DNA of 64,000 nucleotides from an uncultured Lachnoclostridium sp. (GTDB lineage Bacteria > Bacillota > Clostridia > Lachnospirales > Lachnospiraceae): the NCBI GenBank assembly GCA_905212635.1, contig CAJMFH010000001.1, forward strand, positions 124,001 to 188,000, read 5' to 3'. Both the position numbers and the translations under genes were made by a program. Below the pieces are notes generated by a model, which saw only the letters and a program-made list of their open reading frames with translations, did no database searches and was not told where the DNA came from. Below, piece by piece: positions 7,443 to 16,179 of this stretch. The number at the start of each line of letters is the position of its first letter. Positions within the stretch are counted from its first letter, which is position 1.

Positions 7443-8048
7443 TTATTTCCCACCATATAATGAAACAATCAATTTCACTTCACCCTGTCCAACATGAAGC
7501 ATTTTCGAAATCTCCAAAATACTCTTTCCCTGTTTATATAAAGCAAGCATCTGTGCATTCAGATCACTGTCCTGCGATGGTGGAACCTCCGCCTTTTTCT
7601 CCACTTTCTTTTCTTTTTCCGGCACTTTTTTTTGCAGTGTCTCTTTCTTTCTTTCAATTCCGGCAGCCTGCGTCGGATTCTTTTTGGAAGCGTGGTTTAA
7701 ATGTTCTTTTAACTGCTCTTCCTTATCAGACAGCATTTGATACATGAAAACCACTTCCTCATGGTTGCGATTTATTTTTTCCATAATTTGGGAGGAAAAT
7801 TCATCAAATTCCATGATCTTTTCGTTGCTTTTCCGGTTCAGATATTCTTCTGTTTCCGAAATTGTCTGTTCTTTTTTGCCTTCCAGATAATCTGTCATTT
7901 CTTTCTTTAACTGTTCTTTTGTCTCTTCCGGCATATCCACATGGCTTATTTGCGCTGTTTTTGCGTTACTGTTATTTCCCACAAAAAAGCTGATGCAGAC
8001 TGCCAAAAATCCTATGATAAGTATTATGATCTCTATTGCTGTCAACAT
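7443..8048 (-). CDS. DUF6115 membrane-anchored coiled-coil protein, SwrB position
   Basis: The 201-residue product has an N-terminal membrane segment (about 3-24), a long Lys/Glu-rich predicted coiled coil (about 40-125), a charged linker, and a small C-terminal helix-turn-helix-like segment with YKQGKSILEISKMLHVGQGE. This arrangement fits DUF6115 proteins. It occupies the place of swrB (ylxL) in Bacillus subtilis, between sigD and rpsB, and the architecture (anchor, coil, small C-terminal helical motif) is similar. A role in activating flagellar export or basal-body maturation is therefore plausible but is inference. It is 16 bases downstream of another small gene and clearly part of the flagellar transcript. 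Confidence 0.75.
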   Translation of the reverse strand: MLTAIEIIILIIGFLAVCISFFVGNNSNAKTAQISHVDMPEETKEQLKKEMTDYLEGKKEQTISETEEYLNRKSNEKIMEFDEFSSQIMEKINRNHEEVVFMYQMLSDKEEQLKEHLNHASKKNPTQAAGIERKKETLQKKVPEKEKKVEKKAEVPPSQDSDLNAQMLALYKQGKSILEISKMLHVGQGEVKLIVSLYGGK

Positions 8049-8064
8049 TCCGTTTCTCCTGTTT

Positions 8065-8370
8065 TTATATTGTCACATCAAAGCTGCTTCCCGGCATCTT
8101 TTTTTTCTCTTCCGGTGTCTCTTCTTTTTTGCGCTTTTTCTTTCGATTTTGACGGTATCCGGATTTTCCGGATTCGCCCAGATCAAAATTCATTTTTTCG
8201 CCTTTTTTCGTTTCTACGGTGCGGTGCTGGTTTTCCACAATCTCTTTTTCCAGGATTGTTGCTCCGCTGTCTGCCATATGCTGGATCTGATGCTGTTCTC
8301 TTCCGGCTACCGTAGAGGCTTCTGCTGACCGTGAAGGCAGTGTCACTAAATCAATGGAATTAATCGGCAT
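8065..8370 (-). CDS. Small basic hypothetical protein of the flagellar cluster
   Basis: I do not recognise this 101-residue product. It begins MPINSIDLVTLPSRS, has a central region with Gln and His (REQHQIQHM), and ends in a very basic Lys/Arg-rich stretch followed by PGSSFDVTI. There is no signal peptide or membrane segment. It has an AAGGAGAATGTC ribosome site and lies 18 bases after the DUF342 gene and 16 before the DUF6115 gene, so it is translated as part of the operon. A soluble partner of one of these neighbours is a guess only. Confidence 0.65.
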   Translation of the reverse strand: MPINSIDLVTLPSRSAEASTVAGREQHQIQHMADSGATILEKEIVENQHRTVETKKGEKMNFDLGESGKSGYRQNRKKKRKKEETPEEKKKMPGSSFDVTI

Positions 8371-8388
8371 ACGACATTCTCCTTTCCT

Positions 8389-9987
8389 TTATATACCAAC
8401 CGACTTGATATCTGCTCCGTTTAACACAAATTTGCATCGGGATACCGGTTCCGAGATGATCCTTGACATCTCTTTGATGATAATCTGTGTTCCCGGATTG
8501 ATCGTTCCCTCAACCCGGATCGTTCCTTTTCCGGTATTATCCAGTTTCCTTTCAAGGACCGGCATTGCTTCCTCAAGCTGTTCCAGCGCATATATCATCT
8601 TGGGCTTTAAAACAGCCGCCATTTTTAAATATTGAATCTGTGTTTCCGTCAGTTTCTTTCCATGTTTTAAGCTGCTCTTTATCGCAGTCAGAACACGATC
8701 CATCTGTCGAAGTCCTTTTCTGGCAAGATGGCTGCGGTTCTGCATATCATTGTAGCGCTTTGCCATCTCCACATCCATAATAATCTCCAAAACTGTCATC
8801 GTTCCCATAAGGGATCCTGTCTGCGTCGCCGAAATGTTTGTATAGGATCGTATGTGCCCGCCATTGATAAGACCTTTCCTGCCCAGTACCGAGATGTCAT
8901 TTTTACACTCAACATCACTGTGCAAGACAGCATCGCACATTAAGGTTCCTTCGCAGCGCACTTCGCTGTTTTCGATAAATTTAGCCGTAATATTTCCGGC
9001 TGCCGATAAACTGCCCTTTGACATCCCCTGCATTCCGCGCTTAAGTACGATATTTCCGCCGGATATCAAAATTGCGCCTTCTACCACGCCGTTTACAATA
9101 ATATCTCCGGTTGCCTGAATCATATACCCGGTCAATACATTTCCGTTTACCTGTACGGTACCATTATACTCAATATCACCGGTCGATACATCAACATTGG
9201 CAGGAACCTCATACACATCTGATACCATAACAAGATCATCTACCAGTGTTACATGTCCGGAAACTTCCGAATAAATCTCACATTTATCTTCACTTAACCG
9301 AATGTTTCTTCCAAATCGGAGAGTAAGAACTTTTACTTTAACCGGAGGCATTGGCTCTCCCGTCACCGTGATCCCCGCTTCTCCAAAGTCTGCCGGTGTC
9401 AGTGTAGCAAGTTTTTCCCCTTTTTCCACCGGTTTAATATTTCCCAAATGATGAAAATCCACACTTCCATCTTCATTTAATTTTGGTTTTGCTGTCGTAT
9501 TTACATCAAAATGATATTCTATTTTTGCATCGGATCCCTGTCTGGGAAGTTTGGCTTTTGCCAGACAATAATCGGTGCAATAATTCTTTTCTTTCAGAAA
9601 ACGGTCAATCTCTTCTTCCCGAATCCCATAGGTAACTCCTGCCAGCCGCAGGTCTCCTAAAATTTCTTCTTTCTGTATCTGCCTTCCCTCGGAAGAAGCC
9701 GGGTAAAATCTTGCTACCGCTTCTTTTCCCTCTTCCGCCACCGTAATAAAACATTTTTCATCTTCCGGAAGTGTTTCCGTCATAAGAAGAGGATATTCTT
9801 TGGCGAATTCCCCCTGTTTCAGATAAGTATCTAATCCCTTTAGATCATAAGACGTGATATTTACAGCATCCAGATACTGTTGTACTTCGTCGAGAGAGAA
9901 CATTTCTCCGCCTTCGGAAGGTGGTATCACCTTGATCATGGTTCGCTTTGGTTTATGGACGATTTGAAAGTATGCATTTTTTGCCAT
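8389..9987 (-). CDS. DUF342 / FapA family protein
   Basis: The 532-residue protein belongs to the FapA (DUF342) family, found in many Firmicutes next to sigD or chemotaxis genes. The N-terminal third is a mixed domain (residues about 1-220). Residues about 240-390 form a right-handed beta-helix of short Gly/Val/Asn repeats (VQVNGNVLTG, IIVNGVVEGA, ITAKFIENSEVRCEG), related to bactofilin and MinC. A helical region and a beta-rich tail follow. Its exact role is not established; cell-envelope or polymer-scaffold functions are proposed for relatives. The ATG at 9987 has GGGGG nearby. It is 49 bases downstream of fliA. Confidence 0.85.
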   Translation of the reverse strand: MAKNAYFQIVHKPKRTMIKVIPPSEGGEMFSLDEVQQYLDAVNITSYDLKGLDTYLKQGEFAKEYPLLMTETLPEDEKCFITVAEEGKEAVARFYPASSEGRQIQKEEILGDLRLAGVTYGIREEEIDRFLKEKNYCTDYCLAKAKLPRQGSDAKIEYHFDVNTTAKPKLNEDGSVDFHHLGNIKPVEKGEKLATLTPADFGEAGITVTGEPMPPVKVKVLTLRFGRNIRLSEDKCEIYSEVSGHVTLVDDLVMVSDVYEVPANVDVSTGDIEYNGTVQVNGNVLTGYMIQATGDIIVNGVVEGAILISGGNIVLKRGMQGMSKGSLSAAGNITAKFIENSEVRCEGTLMCDAVLHSDVECKNDISVLGRKGLINGGHIRSYTNISATQTGSLMGTMTVLEIIMDVEMAKRYNDMQNRSHLARKGLRQMDRVLTAIKSSLKHGKKLTETQIQYLKMAAVLKPKMIYALEQLEEAMPVLERKLDNTGKGTIRVEGTINPGTQIIIKEMSRIISEPVSRCKFVLNGADIKSVGI

Positions 9988-10036
9988 GATATTTTCCCCC
10001 TTCTTTTCATCCCGGTCGGGCAGGCTGACTCCTGCC

Positions 10037-10810
10037 TCAAAACAACGACAATAATTCTATACTGTCTCCCAGTTTTCCTCTCATTTTCTGTAATGCTTTC
10101 GAATGCAGCTGCGACACACGGGATTCTGAAACTTCCAAAATCTGGCTAATCTCTTTCAACGTCAAATCTTCATAGTAATACAGCGTAATCACACTGCATT
10201 CCTTTTCCGTCAATGTCTTTATTGCTTCCGTAAGCATCTGTTTGAGTTCTTCTTTTTCTATTGCCTTTTCCGGCTGCTCAAACCGCTGTGAGCCGCCCGG
10301 TTCAATATTGGCATCTCCACTTTGTTCCAGATAATCATCCAGCGAGATCATATTTGCCAGTTGAATTTCACTTTTCCATCCACTGTATTCTTCTTCCGGA
10401 ATGTTCAACTCTTTGGCAATTTCGATATCCGTCGCCGGTCTTCCCTCTTTTGCTTCAATTTTTGCCGCCGCAGAATCCATCTGTTTCTGACGCTGTCGAA
10501 GTGTTCTGGGAACCCAGTCCATCTTACGGATCTGATCAAGGATCGACCCACGGATACGAAGACTTGCATACGTTTCAAATTTTACATTTTTTGTAAGATC
10601 GAACTTGTCAATGGCATCAATCAGACCAAAAATACCATATCCTACCAGATCATCGTATTCTACCGTATAGCCAAGATACATTCCCATACGTCCTGCCACC
10701 AGATTAACCAGATTTGCATATTCAATTATTAACTGCTCGCGTATTTCGGGAGTTTTGTTCTTTTTATATGCATCCCATAACTTTTTTTTCTGTTCTTCTT
10801 TCATCGCCAT
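10037..10810 (-). CDS. fliA: Flagellar sigma factor sigma-28 (FliA/SigD)
   Basis: This sigma factor directs late flagellar and chemotaxis genes such as flagellin. The 257-residue protein has region 2 (EYANLVNLVAGRMG, YDDLVGYGIFGLIDAIDKFD), region 3 (GRPATDIEIAKELNIPEEEY) and region 4 (LTEKECSVITLYYYEDLTLKEISQILEVSESRVSQ, helix-turn-helix), with the FliA/WhiG hallmark of a short region 1. It is near the end of the fla/che transcript, as in Bacillus subtilis, where distance from the promoter makes sigD expression sensitive to transcript elongation. No FlgM anti-sigma gene lies in the window. Confidence 0.95.
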   Translation of the reverse strand: MAMKEEQKKKLWDAYKKNKTPEIREQLIIEYANLVNLVAGRMGMYLGYTVEYDDLVGYGIFGLIDAIDKFDLTKNVKFETYASLRIRGSILDQIRKMDWVPRTLRQRQKQMDSAAAKIEAKEGRPATDIEIAKELNIPEEEYSGWKSEIQLANMISLDDYLEQSGDANIEPGGSQRFEQPEKAIEKEELKQMLTEAIKTLTEKECSVITLYYYEDLTLKEISQILEVSESRVSQLHSKALQKMRGKLGDSIELLSLF

Positions 10811-10841
10811 ACAAGTTCCTCACTCACTTTGGGAGACCCCA

Positions 10842-11162
10842 TCACAATGTTTCTGCTTCGTTATCTTCGTCGTTCTCCTGTTCGTCGTTCTCCTGTTCTT
10901 CTTTCTCTTTTTCTGCTTCTTCCGCAGCCAGTTCTTCTTCCCGGCGAAGCCGTTCTTCCTCTGCCTTTACCATTGCCTCATGATCTGCGATCACTTTTCC
11001 AATAACCTGTGCTGCAATCTGCCCCAGAATATAGAACAGGATCAATACAATAAGCAATGCAATGAGGCTGTACGTAACATCCCATCTCTGTACGATGCTC
11101 ATAATACAGCAGACCAAACCCGCTGTCAGCATAACGCATGCCGGAATAAAACGATATTTCAT
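10842..11162 (-). CDS. Small two-helix membrane protein, unknown function
   Basis: Not recognised. The 106-residue product has two hydrophobic helices (about 6-22 and 30-54) joined by a short polar loop, then a charged cytoplasmic tail rich in Glu and Lys that ends in an acidic EQENDEQENDED repeat; the repeat is a 15-base tandem duplication in DNA. The ATG at 11162 lies 37 bases after cheD and the stop is 31 bases before fliA. Comparable small membrane proteins occur at this place in other clostridial fla/che operons, from memory; no role can be assigned. Confidence 0.65.
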   Translation of the reverse strand: MKYRFIPACVMLTAGLVCCIMSIVQRWDVTYSLIALLIVLILFYILGQIAAQVIGKVIADHEAMVKAEEERLRREEELAAEEAEKEKEEQENDEQENDEDNEAETL

Positions 11163-11199
11163 TCTTATGCCCCTTATCTTTGTTTTTAACTATATGATG

Positions 11200-11685
11200 C
11201 TATATGACCGTATCTCCTACACCGATCGACCGGATCATAAGTTCTCCCGTAGCCGGATCAAATTCAATCGTACGCCCATAATTATTGCCGACATCCTCTG
11301 CCACAAGTGGAATCTTCCATTCGGAAAGAAGATCATGAACCGCCTGAATATTCTGCTGACCGATATTGAGCATATTGTGCGTATTCTGATTCACAAACAT
11401 CTGCGCACCCCCTGCCATCTTTGCGATCATGTTTGCTTTGCTGCTTCCATGTTCCATCAACTCTTTTAACATGTCTTCCAGGCAAGTGTCAACAAATTTC
11501 ATACGATTGGCATTTTTCCGGATCAACTGACTGCTCGGCATCATAACATGAGCCAGTCCGCATATCTTTGATCTCCGGTCATACAGAACTACTCCAAGAC
11601 AGGATCCCAGACCGAGTGTCGATATTTTTTGCGGTGGACGGCAGATCTTATAGTCTGCCATCCCCACTCGAATCATATTGCTCAT
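11200..11685 (-). CDS. cheD: Chemoreceptor glutamine deamidase CheD
   Basis: CheD deamidates specific Gln residues of chemoreceptors and, in Firmicutes, also partners with CheC-type phosphatases. The 161-residue product has the family core: GLGSCLGVVLYD with catalytic Cys29, and GLAHVMMP with His46. The start ATG at 11685 overlaps the cheW stop by four bases, which implies translational coupling. In Bacillus subtilis cheC lies just upstream; here it is absent and CheD follows CheW directly, so FliY may take over the phosphatase role. Confidence 0.95.
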   Translation of the reverse strand: MSNMIRVGMADYKICRPPQKISTLGLGSCLGVVLYDRRSKICGLAHVMMPSSQLIRKNANRMKFVDTCLEDMLKELMEHGSSKANMIAKMAGGAQMFVNQNTHNMLNIGQQNIQAVHDLLSEWKIPLVAEDVGNNYGRTIEFDPATGELMIRSIGVGDTVI

Positions 11686-12146
11686 GCTGTTTTGGTCTCT
11701 CCTACCACATTTTCAATGTTCAGCAGAGAGATAAGACTCTCTCCATTTTTCCCAATTCCTGCCAAATAAGAAGCATTGCTTTCATCCAGTTTGAAATTAG
11801 GTTTTTCAATGGTTTCCGGATCCAGATTTACCACTTCCTTGACTTCATCTACGATCACACCGACCATCGACTGGTCTTTTAATTTTAAAATGATAATACG
11901 GGTCGCCCCTGTATATTCATCTGCTTCTAAGCCGAATCGTTTCCGAAGACTCATGACCGGAACCACTTCTCCACGCAGATTGATCACACCAATATAATAT
12001 GGCTGGGATTTCGGCACACGGGTAACTCGCGGCATTCTGACGATATTATCCACATATCCGATATTGATTCCGTACTGTTCTTCCCCCAAACGAATCACAA
12101 TAAATTGAATTTCTTCTGTTACAGTTTCATTCGTCATAGCATCCAT
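11682..12146 (-). CDS. cheW: Chemotaxis coupling protein CheW
   Basis: CheW links chemoreceptors to the CheA kinase in the signalling array. The 154-residue protein is a single CheW fold: FIVIRLGEEQYGINI, VDNIVRMPRVTRVP, YYIGVINLRGEVVPVMSLRKRFG, then VIVDEVKEVVNL. I start at the ATG at 12146 because GGAGG lies eight bases upstream; the earlier in-frame ATG at 12161 has no ribosome site. It follows cheA by 17 bases and overlaps cheD by four. Confidence 0.95.
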   Translation of the reverse strand: MDAMTNETVTEEIQFIVIRLGEEQYGINIGYVDNIVRMPRVTRVPKSQPYYIGVINLRGEVVPVMSLRKRFGLEADEYTGATRIIILKLKDQSMVGVIVDEVKEVVNLDPETIEKPNFKLDESNASYLAGIGKNGESLISLLNIENVVGETKTA

Positions 12147-12163
12147 TTTCGCATCCTCCATTC

Positions 12164-14239
12164 TTATACCAATGTATTTGTATCTAAGATCAAGGCAACT
12201 TCACCATCTCCTAAAATGGTTGCGCCGCTGAACAATTTGGCATTTGTAATATGATGTCCCATCGACTTGATAACTGTTTCCTGCTGTCCAAGAAGATTGT
12301 CAACACCAAGACCAAGTCTCTGATCTCCTTTTTTCACTACTACAACGACCATGGATTTGCTATCCGGATCACGCTCGTAGTCTTCCATCTCAAGAACTTC
12401 ATTCATGCGTACAATAGGAATTACGCTGCCACGCAGATGAATGACCTCTTTGGATTGTACCAGTTTGATCTCGTCAAGTGCAATGTCTTCAATCGTATCA
12501 ATATTTCCAAGAGGAATCGCATATTTTTCTTTTCCAACTTCTACCATGAGCGCCTGAATGATTGCCAGTGTCAATGGAAGCTGAATGGTAAAGGTACTTC
12601 CTTCTCCTTTTACTGTCTTTGCTTCAATGCTTCCACCTAATGATTCAATCTTCGTTTTTACAACATCCAGTCCAACGCCTCGGCCGGATACATCCGAAAT
12701 TTTATCGGCGGTAGAGAAACTTGGACGGAAAAGCAGATCGATAAAATCTTTCTCGGTCATCGTCTCTGCCTGCTGCTCCGTGATCGTTCCTTTTTCAATT
12801 GCTTTATTTTTTACTTTTTCTACATTGATACCGGCTCCATCATCACGAACCTCGATCGTAACATTGTTACCGTCCTGGTAAGCATCGAGATAGATTGATC
12901 CGACTTCCGGTTTGCCCAGGCGCACACGTTCTTCATTGCTTTCCAGTCCATGGTCTGCCGAGTTACGAAGAAGATGCATCAGTGGATCTCCCAATTCGTC
13001 AATTACGGTACGATCAAGTTCGGTATCCTCACCGGTCATATACAGTTCCATCTTTTTATTCAGTTTACGATTCAGGTCACGAATCATACGTGGGAAACGG
13101 TTTACCACGCTTTCAATCGGAACCATTCGCACTTTCATAACCGACTCATGCAGATTGGTTGTTACCCGCTCCAGATACTCTATATTTTCATTAAATGTCG
13201 AATTGGATGACAGGTCAGTCACTCCTTCCGCGGAAGAAACGGAAACCAACGCATTTTTTGCAATGATCAGCTCACTGACAAGGTTCATCAGTACATCCAG
13301 TTTATCGATATCCACACGAACCGAACGGCTTGCTACTTTGCCTTTGACAGCAGGCTTTTTCGGTGCTTCCTTCTTTTCTTCCTTCGGTGCCGCTGCGGTT
13401 GCTGCTACTGCTTTTTCTTCCTGCTTTTCTTCCGGTTTTTCTGCGGAATATGTAAAGTCATCAATTGCCACATCTGCGATCTCTGATACATTCATGATCA
13501 ATTTTTTGATCGTCTCTTTATCTTCTTTGGTCGCCAGGATCCAGCTGAAATCAAAATCAAATTCTTCATCCTCGATCTGTTCTGTCGTAGGTACGGATTT
13601 GATCAGTTCTCCTTTGTCCTCAACCGACTTAAATACCAAAAAGGCACGCGCTGCTTTCAAAATACAGGATTCCTGTAAATATACCGTGATTCCAAGAATA
13701 TGCTGTCCTTCCTGTTTGGCATTGTCCATTGCTACAATTTCATATTCAGAAACCGGGATGCTGCGGAACTTATCTTTGTCTGACCCTGCCGCCTGTGGCT
13801 GTGCCGGAGCCTCTTCTTTCTTTTCTTCTTTGGCATCGTCCGATTCTTTTCCGGTTCCTTCTTTTACCAGTTCATCCAGATCTTTTATAATATCCTCATT
13901 GTCTTCTGTTCCTTCACTTCCGGTAGTGGAAATAATTTCCAGATATCCTTCCAGCGCATCCAGCCCACGGAACAAAATATCGATCAATTTGGCATTTGCT
14001 TTCATGTTTCCGTTTCGGATCTCCTGAAATACATTTTCCAGATCATGTGTCAGGCGCTGCATTCTGGTATATCCCATCGTACCAGCCATTCCCTTTAACG
14101 TATGAGCGGCACGGAAAATCTCATTAATCGTATCCGCATCTTCCGGCTCTTTTTCCAATTCCAAAATGTGCTCATTTAACGACTGTAAATGCTCCTTTGT
14201 TTCATCAATAAATAACTCCAGATATTGACTTGTATCCAT
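12164..14239 (-). CDS. cheA: Chemotaxis histidine kinase CheA
   Basis: CheA is the array kinase that phosphorylates CheY and CheB. The 691-residue protein has all five domains: P1 with phospho-acceptor His46 in FRAAHTLKGMAG; P2 response-regulator docking at about 165-275; P3 dimerisation around LDVLMNLVSELIIAKN; P4 kinase with LLRNSADHGLE, DDGAGI and GRGVGLDVV; and P5, CheW-like, from about 560. Acidic and Ala/Lys/Glu-rich linkers separate P1, P2 and P3. The start is the ATG at 14239 with GGAGG before it; the upstream in-frame ATG at 14251 contains that ribosome site. It lies between cheB and cheW. Confidence 0.97.
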   Translation of the reverse strand: MDTSQYLELFIDETKEHLQSLNEHILELEKEPEDADTINEIFRAAHTLKGMAGTMGYTRMQRLTHDLENVFQEIRNGNMKANAKLIDILFRGLDALEGYLEIISTTGSEGTEDNEDIIKDLDELVKEGTGKESDDAKEEKKEEAPAQPQAAGSDKDKFRSIPVSEYEIVAMDNAKQEGQHILGITVYLQESCILKAARAFLVFKSVEDKGELIKSVPTTEQIEDEEFDFDFSWILATKEDKETIKKLIMNVSEIADVAIDDFTYSAEKPEEKQEEKAVAATAAAPKEEKKEAPKKPAVKGKVASRSVRVDIDKLDVLMNLVSELIIAKNALVSVSSAEGVTDLSSNSTFNENIEYLERVTTNLHESVMKVRMVPIESVVNRFPRMIRDLNRKLNKKMELYMTGEDTELDRTVIDELGDPLMHLLRNSADHGLESNEERVRLGKPEVGSIYLDAYQDGNNVTIEVRDDGAGINVEKVKNKAIEKGTITEQQAETMTEKDFIDLLFRPSFSTADKISDVSGRGVGLDVVKTKIESLGGSIEAKTVKGEGSTFTIQLPLTLAIIQALMVEVGKEKYAIPLGNIDTIEDIALDEIKLVQSKEVIHLRGSVIPIVRMNEVLEMEDYERDPDSKSMVVVVVKKGDQRLGLGVDNLLGQQETVIKSMGHHITNAKLFSGATILGDGEVALILDTNTLV

Positions 14240-14275
14240 GATTTCCTCCATTCCGATGCCAATCCGCCAGAAGAT

Positions 14276-15400
14276 TTACTTCATTCTCCTGAACATCGCA
14301 TCTGCAATCTGCTCTAAATCCAATATTTCATCACTTAATCCGGCTTTTTCTATGGCAAACGGCATCCCATATACTACACAGGTCCGTTCACTCTGCCCGA
14401 TCGCATAAAGCTCTTTCTTCTCTTTCAATTGTTCCAATCCGTGTGTCGCATCATTCCCCATTCCGGTTAAAACCGTACACAGGATATTCTGGTAAGGGGT
14501 TTCAACAAGGGACTCCAAAAAGACATCCGCACAAGGTCTTAATCCATTCCGGACAGGTTCTTTTTTTACGGAGAACACCATTTTCCCTCTGCTGTCCTTT
14601 TCCATGCGGAGTTGATATCCACCTTTGGCAACGTATACCTTACCTGCCTCTGCCTCCATACCATCTTCCGCTTCCAACACTTTACAGGCTGACATTTCGT
14701 CCAAACGTTTTGCTAAAGAAGCAGTAAACCCGGTCGGCATATGCTGTACAATAACAAGCGGACAAGGGAACGTTTTCGGCAGTTTCGGCACGACCGACTG
14801 CAATGCCTTAGGTCCACCGGTTGAAGAGGCAATAACGGCAAATTCACATGCCTGTGTCCGTTTTGTCTTCCCCTGCTCTGCTTTTTTTTCAACCGGTGCA
14901 CTGTCCGGTATCACTTTTTTCTCTGCCTTTTTTTTCACAGGCATGCTGTCCGGTGTCGCTTTTTCCGCTTCCTGTCGTTCCACATGCTTTGGCTTTTGCA
15001 TCTGAATCGCAAACGCACATTTCGCCTTTGCAAGCAGCCGTTTTGGAAAATCTTCTTCCTTCCCCATACTCCGGCTTGGTTTTTTTACAAAATCATAAGC
15101 TCCCAGTTCCAGCGCGCGGATGGTTTCTTCCGTACTCTTGCTTGCAATGGAACTTACGACCAATACAGGGATATGAATCTCATTATCGTTTAAATATTTC
15201 AAAAAGCCCAGACCATCCATCCTAGGCATATTAATATCTAACAAAATCAATTGATATTCTTTTCCCTGTTTTAACAGTGCTACGGCAGCAACCCCATTTT
15301 CAGCGGTATCTGTCACACACATTTCGGAATCTGTATTTATTATATCAGACATGACCCTTCTCATAAGTGCAGAGTCATCAATTATTAAAATTTTTTTCAT
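14276..15400 (-). CDS. cheB: Chemoreceptor methylesterase CheB
   Basis: CheB removes methyl groups from chemoreceptors and can deamidate them, under control of CheA. The N-terminal receiver domain has ILIIDDSALMR and phospho-acceptor Asp55 in LLDINMPRMDG. A Lys-rich linker contains a short tandem repeat (PDSMPVKKKAEKK then PDSAPVEKKAEQG). The C-terminal esterase has the Ser in ASSTGGPKAL, the His in VQHMPTGFTASLA and the Asp in GMGNDATHG. The ATG at 15400 is preceded by an in-frame TTG at 15403 that is closer to ideal spacing from AAGGA; either is possible. The CheR methyltransferase is not in the window. Confidence 0.95.
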   Translation of the reverse strand: MKKILIIDDSALMRRVMSDIINTDSEMCVTDTAENGVAAVALLKQGKEYQLILLDINMPRMDGLGFLKYLNDNEIHIPVLVVSSIASKSTEETIRALELGAYDFVKKPSRSMGKEEDFPKRLLAKAKCAFAIQMQKPKHVERQEAEKATPDSMPVKKKAEKKVIPDSAPVEKKAEQGKTKRTQACEFAVIASSTGGPKALQSVVPKLPKTFPCPLVIVQHMPTGFTASLAKRLDEMSACKVLEAEDGMEAEAGKVYVAKGGYQLRMEKDSRGKMVFSVKKEPVRNGLRPCADVFLESLVETPYQNILCTVLTGMGNDATHGLEQLKEKKELYAIGQSERTCVVYGMPFAIEKAGLSDEILDLEQIADAMFRRMK

Positions 15401-15407
15401 CAAACAT

Positions 15408-16163
15408 TTAGTCCTTTCTTATTCGACGTTTTTGTTCTTCGAAAATATATTTTATAATCTTTTCCTGTGTTTGTTTATCCATCGATTCAAATTGGCATCT
15501 CGCCTCATATTGTTTGATTCCGCCGGTCAGGGTAATGGTCTCGATAACGGTAGCATTACAGGCAATAAATTCAATCCCTGACATTCCGGACAATGGCAGC
15601 TTGGCTTTCAGATGCGTATTTGGCACAAGTTCCTCCTCGCACTGAAACCGCATACCGCCTCCACTGATATCCGTCATTCTGGCATCATCCCAGTTTTGTC
15701 TCATTTCTTTCAGTTTCTTCTCATACGTTTGTCTTACCTCTTCATCCGGAAATGCTTTGGTCAGCAAAAGATCCTGAAGTGCTGTCTCTTCTTCACTCAC
15801 GACACGGTATTCAAACTCCAGCATGCAGTCCAGACGGAAAAACTGTCTTCTTTGAAATTTGGTCAATTGCGATATCATCTGCATCTGCAATACAAATAAC
15901 TTATTTTCCCGATACCGGCGCATAATCTTTGCCAGACACCGATACATGCCTTTCGAAGTAAAAAAGCACAGTTCATACTCGTCATTTACTTCAAGGGGAA
16001 CTACTTTCCCCTCATAAATCGGCATAGCAATTTTAAGAGTACGTATTCCGTCATAATCCAGCAGCTGGCTTGCATATCGTGAATCTGACAATTTAGCACG
16101 GACGGCACTCTTTCTCTGTACCAGTTCAATCCTGTCCCCAATAGAAATAATATTTTTCTGCAT
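15408..16163 (-). CDS. PilZ-domain c-di-GMP receptor, YcgR-like flagellar brake
   Basis: YcgR-type proteins bind c-di-GMP and slow the motor by contacting the stator or rotor. The 251-residue product has an N-terminal YcgR-like beta domain (about 1-100) and a C-terminal PilZ domain with both binding motifs intact: RRQFFR (RxxxR) and DISGGG (D/NxSxxG). The start is the ATG at 16163 with GGAG six bases upstream; an earlier ATG at 16175 lacks a ribosome site. It sits between flhG and cheB. With diguanylate cyclases on both sides of the cluster it is the likely effector of local c-di-GMP signalling (inference). Confidence 0.9.
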   Translation of the reverse strand: MQKNIISIGDRIELVQRKSAVRAKLSDSRYASQLLDYDGIRTLKIAMPIYEGKVVPLEVNDEYELCFFTSKGMYRCLAKIMRRYRENKLFVLQMQMISQLTKFQRRQFFRLDCMLEFEYRVVSEEETALQDLLLTKAFPDEEVRQTYEKKLKEMRQNWDDARMTDISGGGMRFQCEEELVPNTHLKAKLPLSGMSGIEFIACNATVIETITLTGGIKQYEARCQFESMDKQTQEKIIKYIFEEQKRRIRKD

Positions 16164-16179
16164 AACCGTCTCCATTTCT

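Noticed and set aside
12701..12710. CGCCGATAAA on the minus strand, like a sigma-28 -10 box
   Set aside because: Lies inside cheA, with no TAAA box 15 bases upstream; chance.
12912..14027. Long open frame of 371 codons on the plus strand
   Set aside because: It is exactly antisense to cheA, low-complexity and Ser/Phe-rich, with no ribosome site; a shadow of codon bias in cheA.
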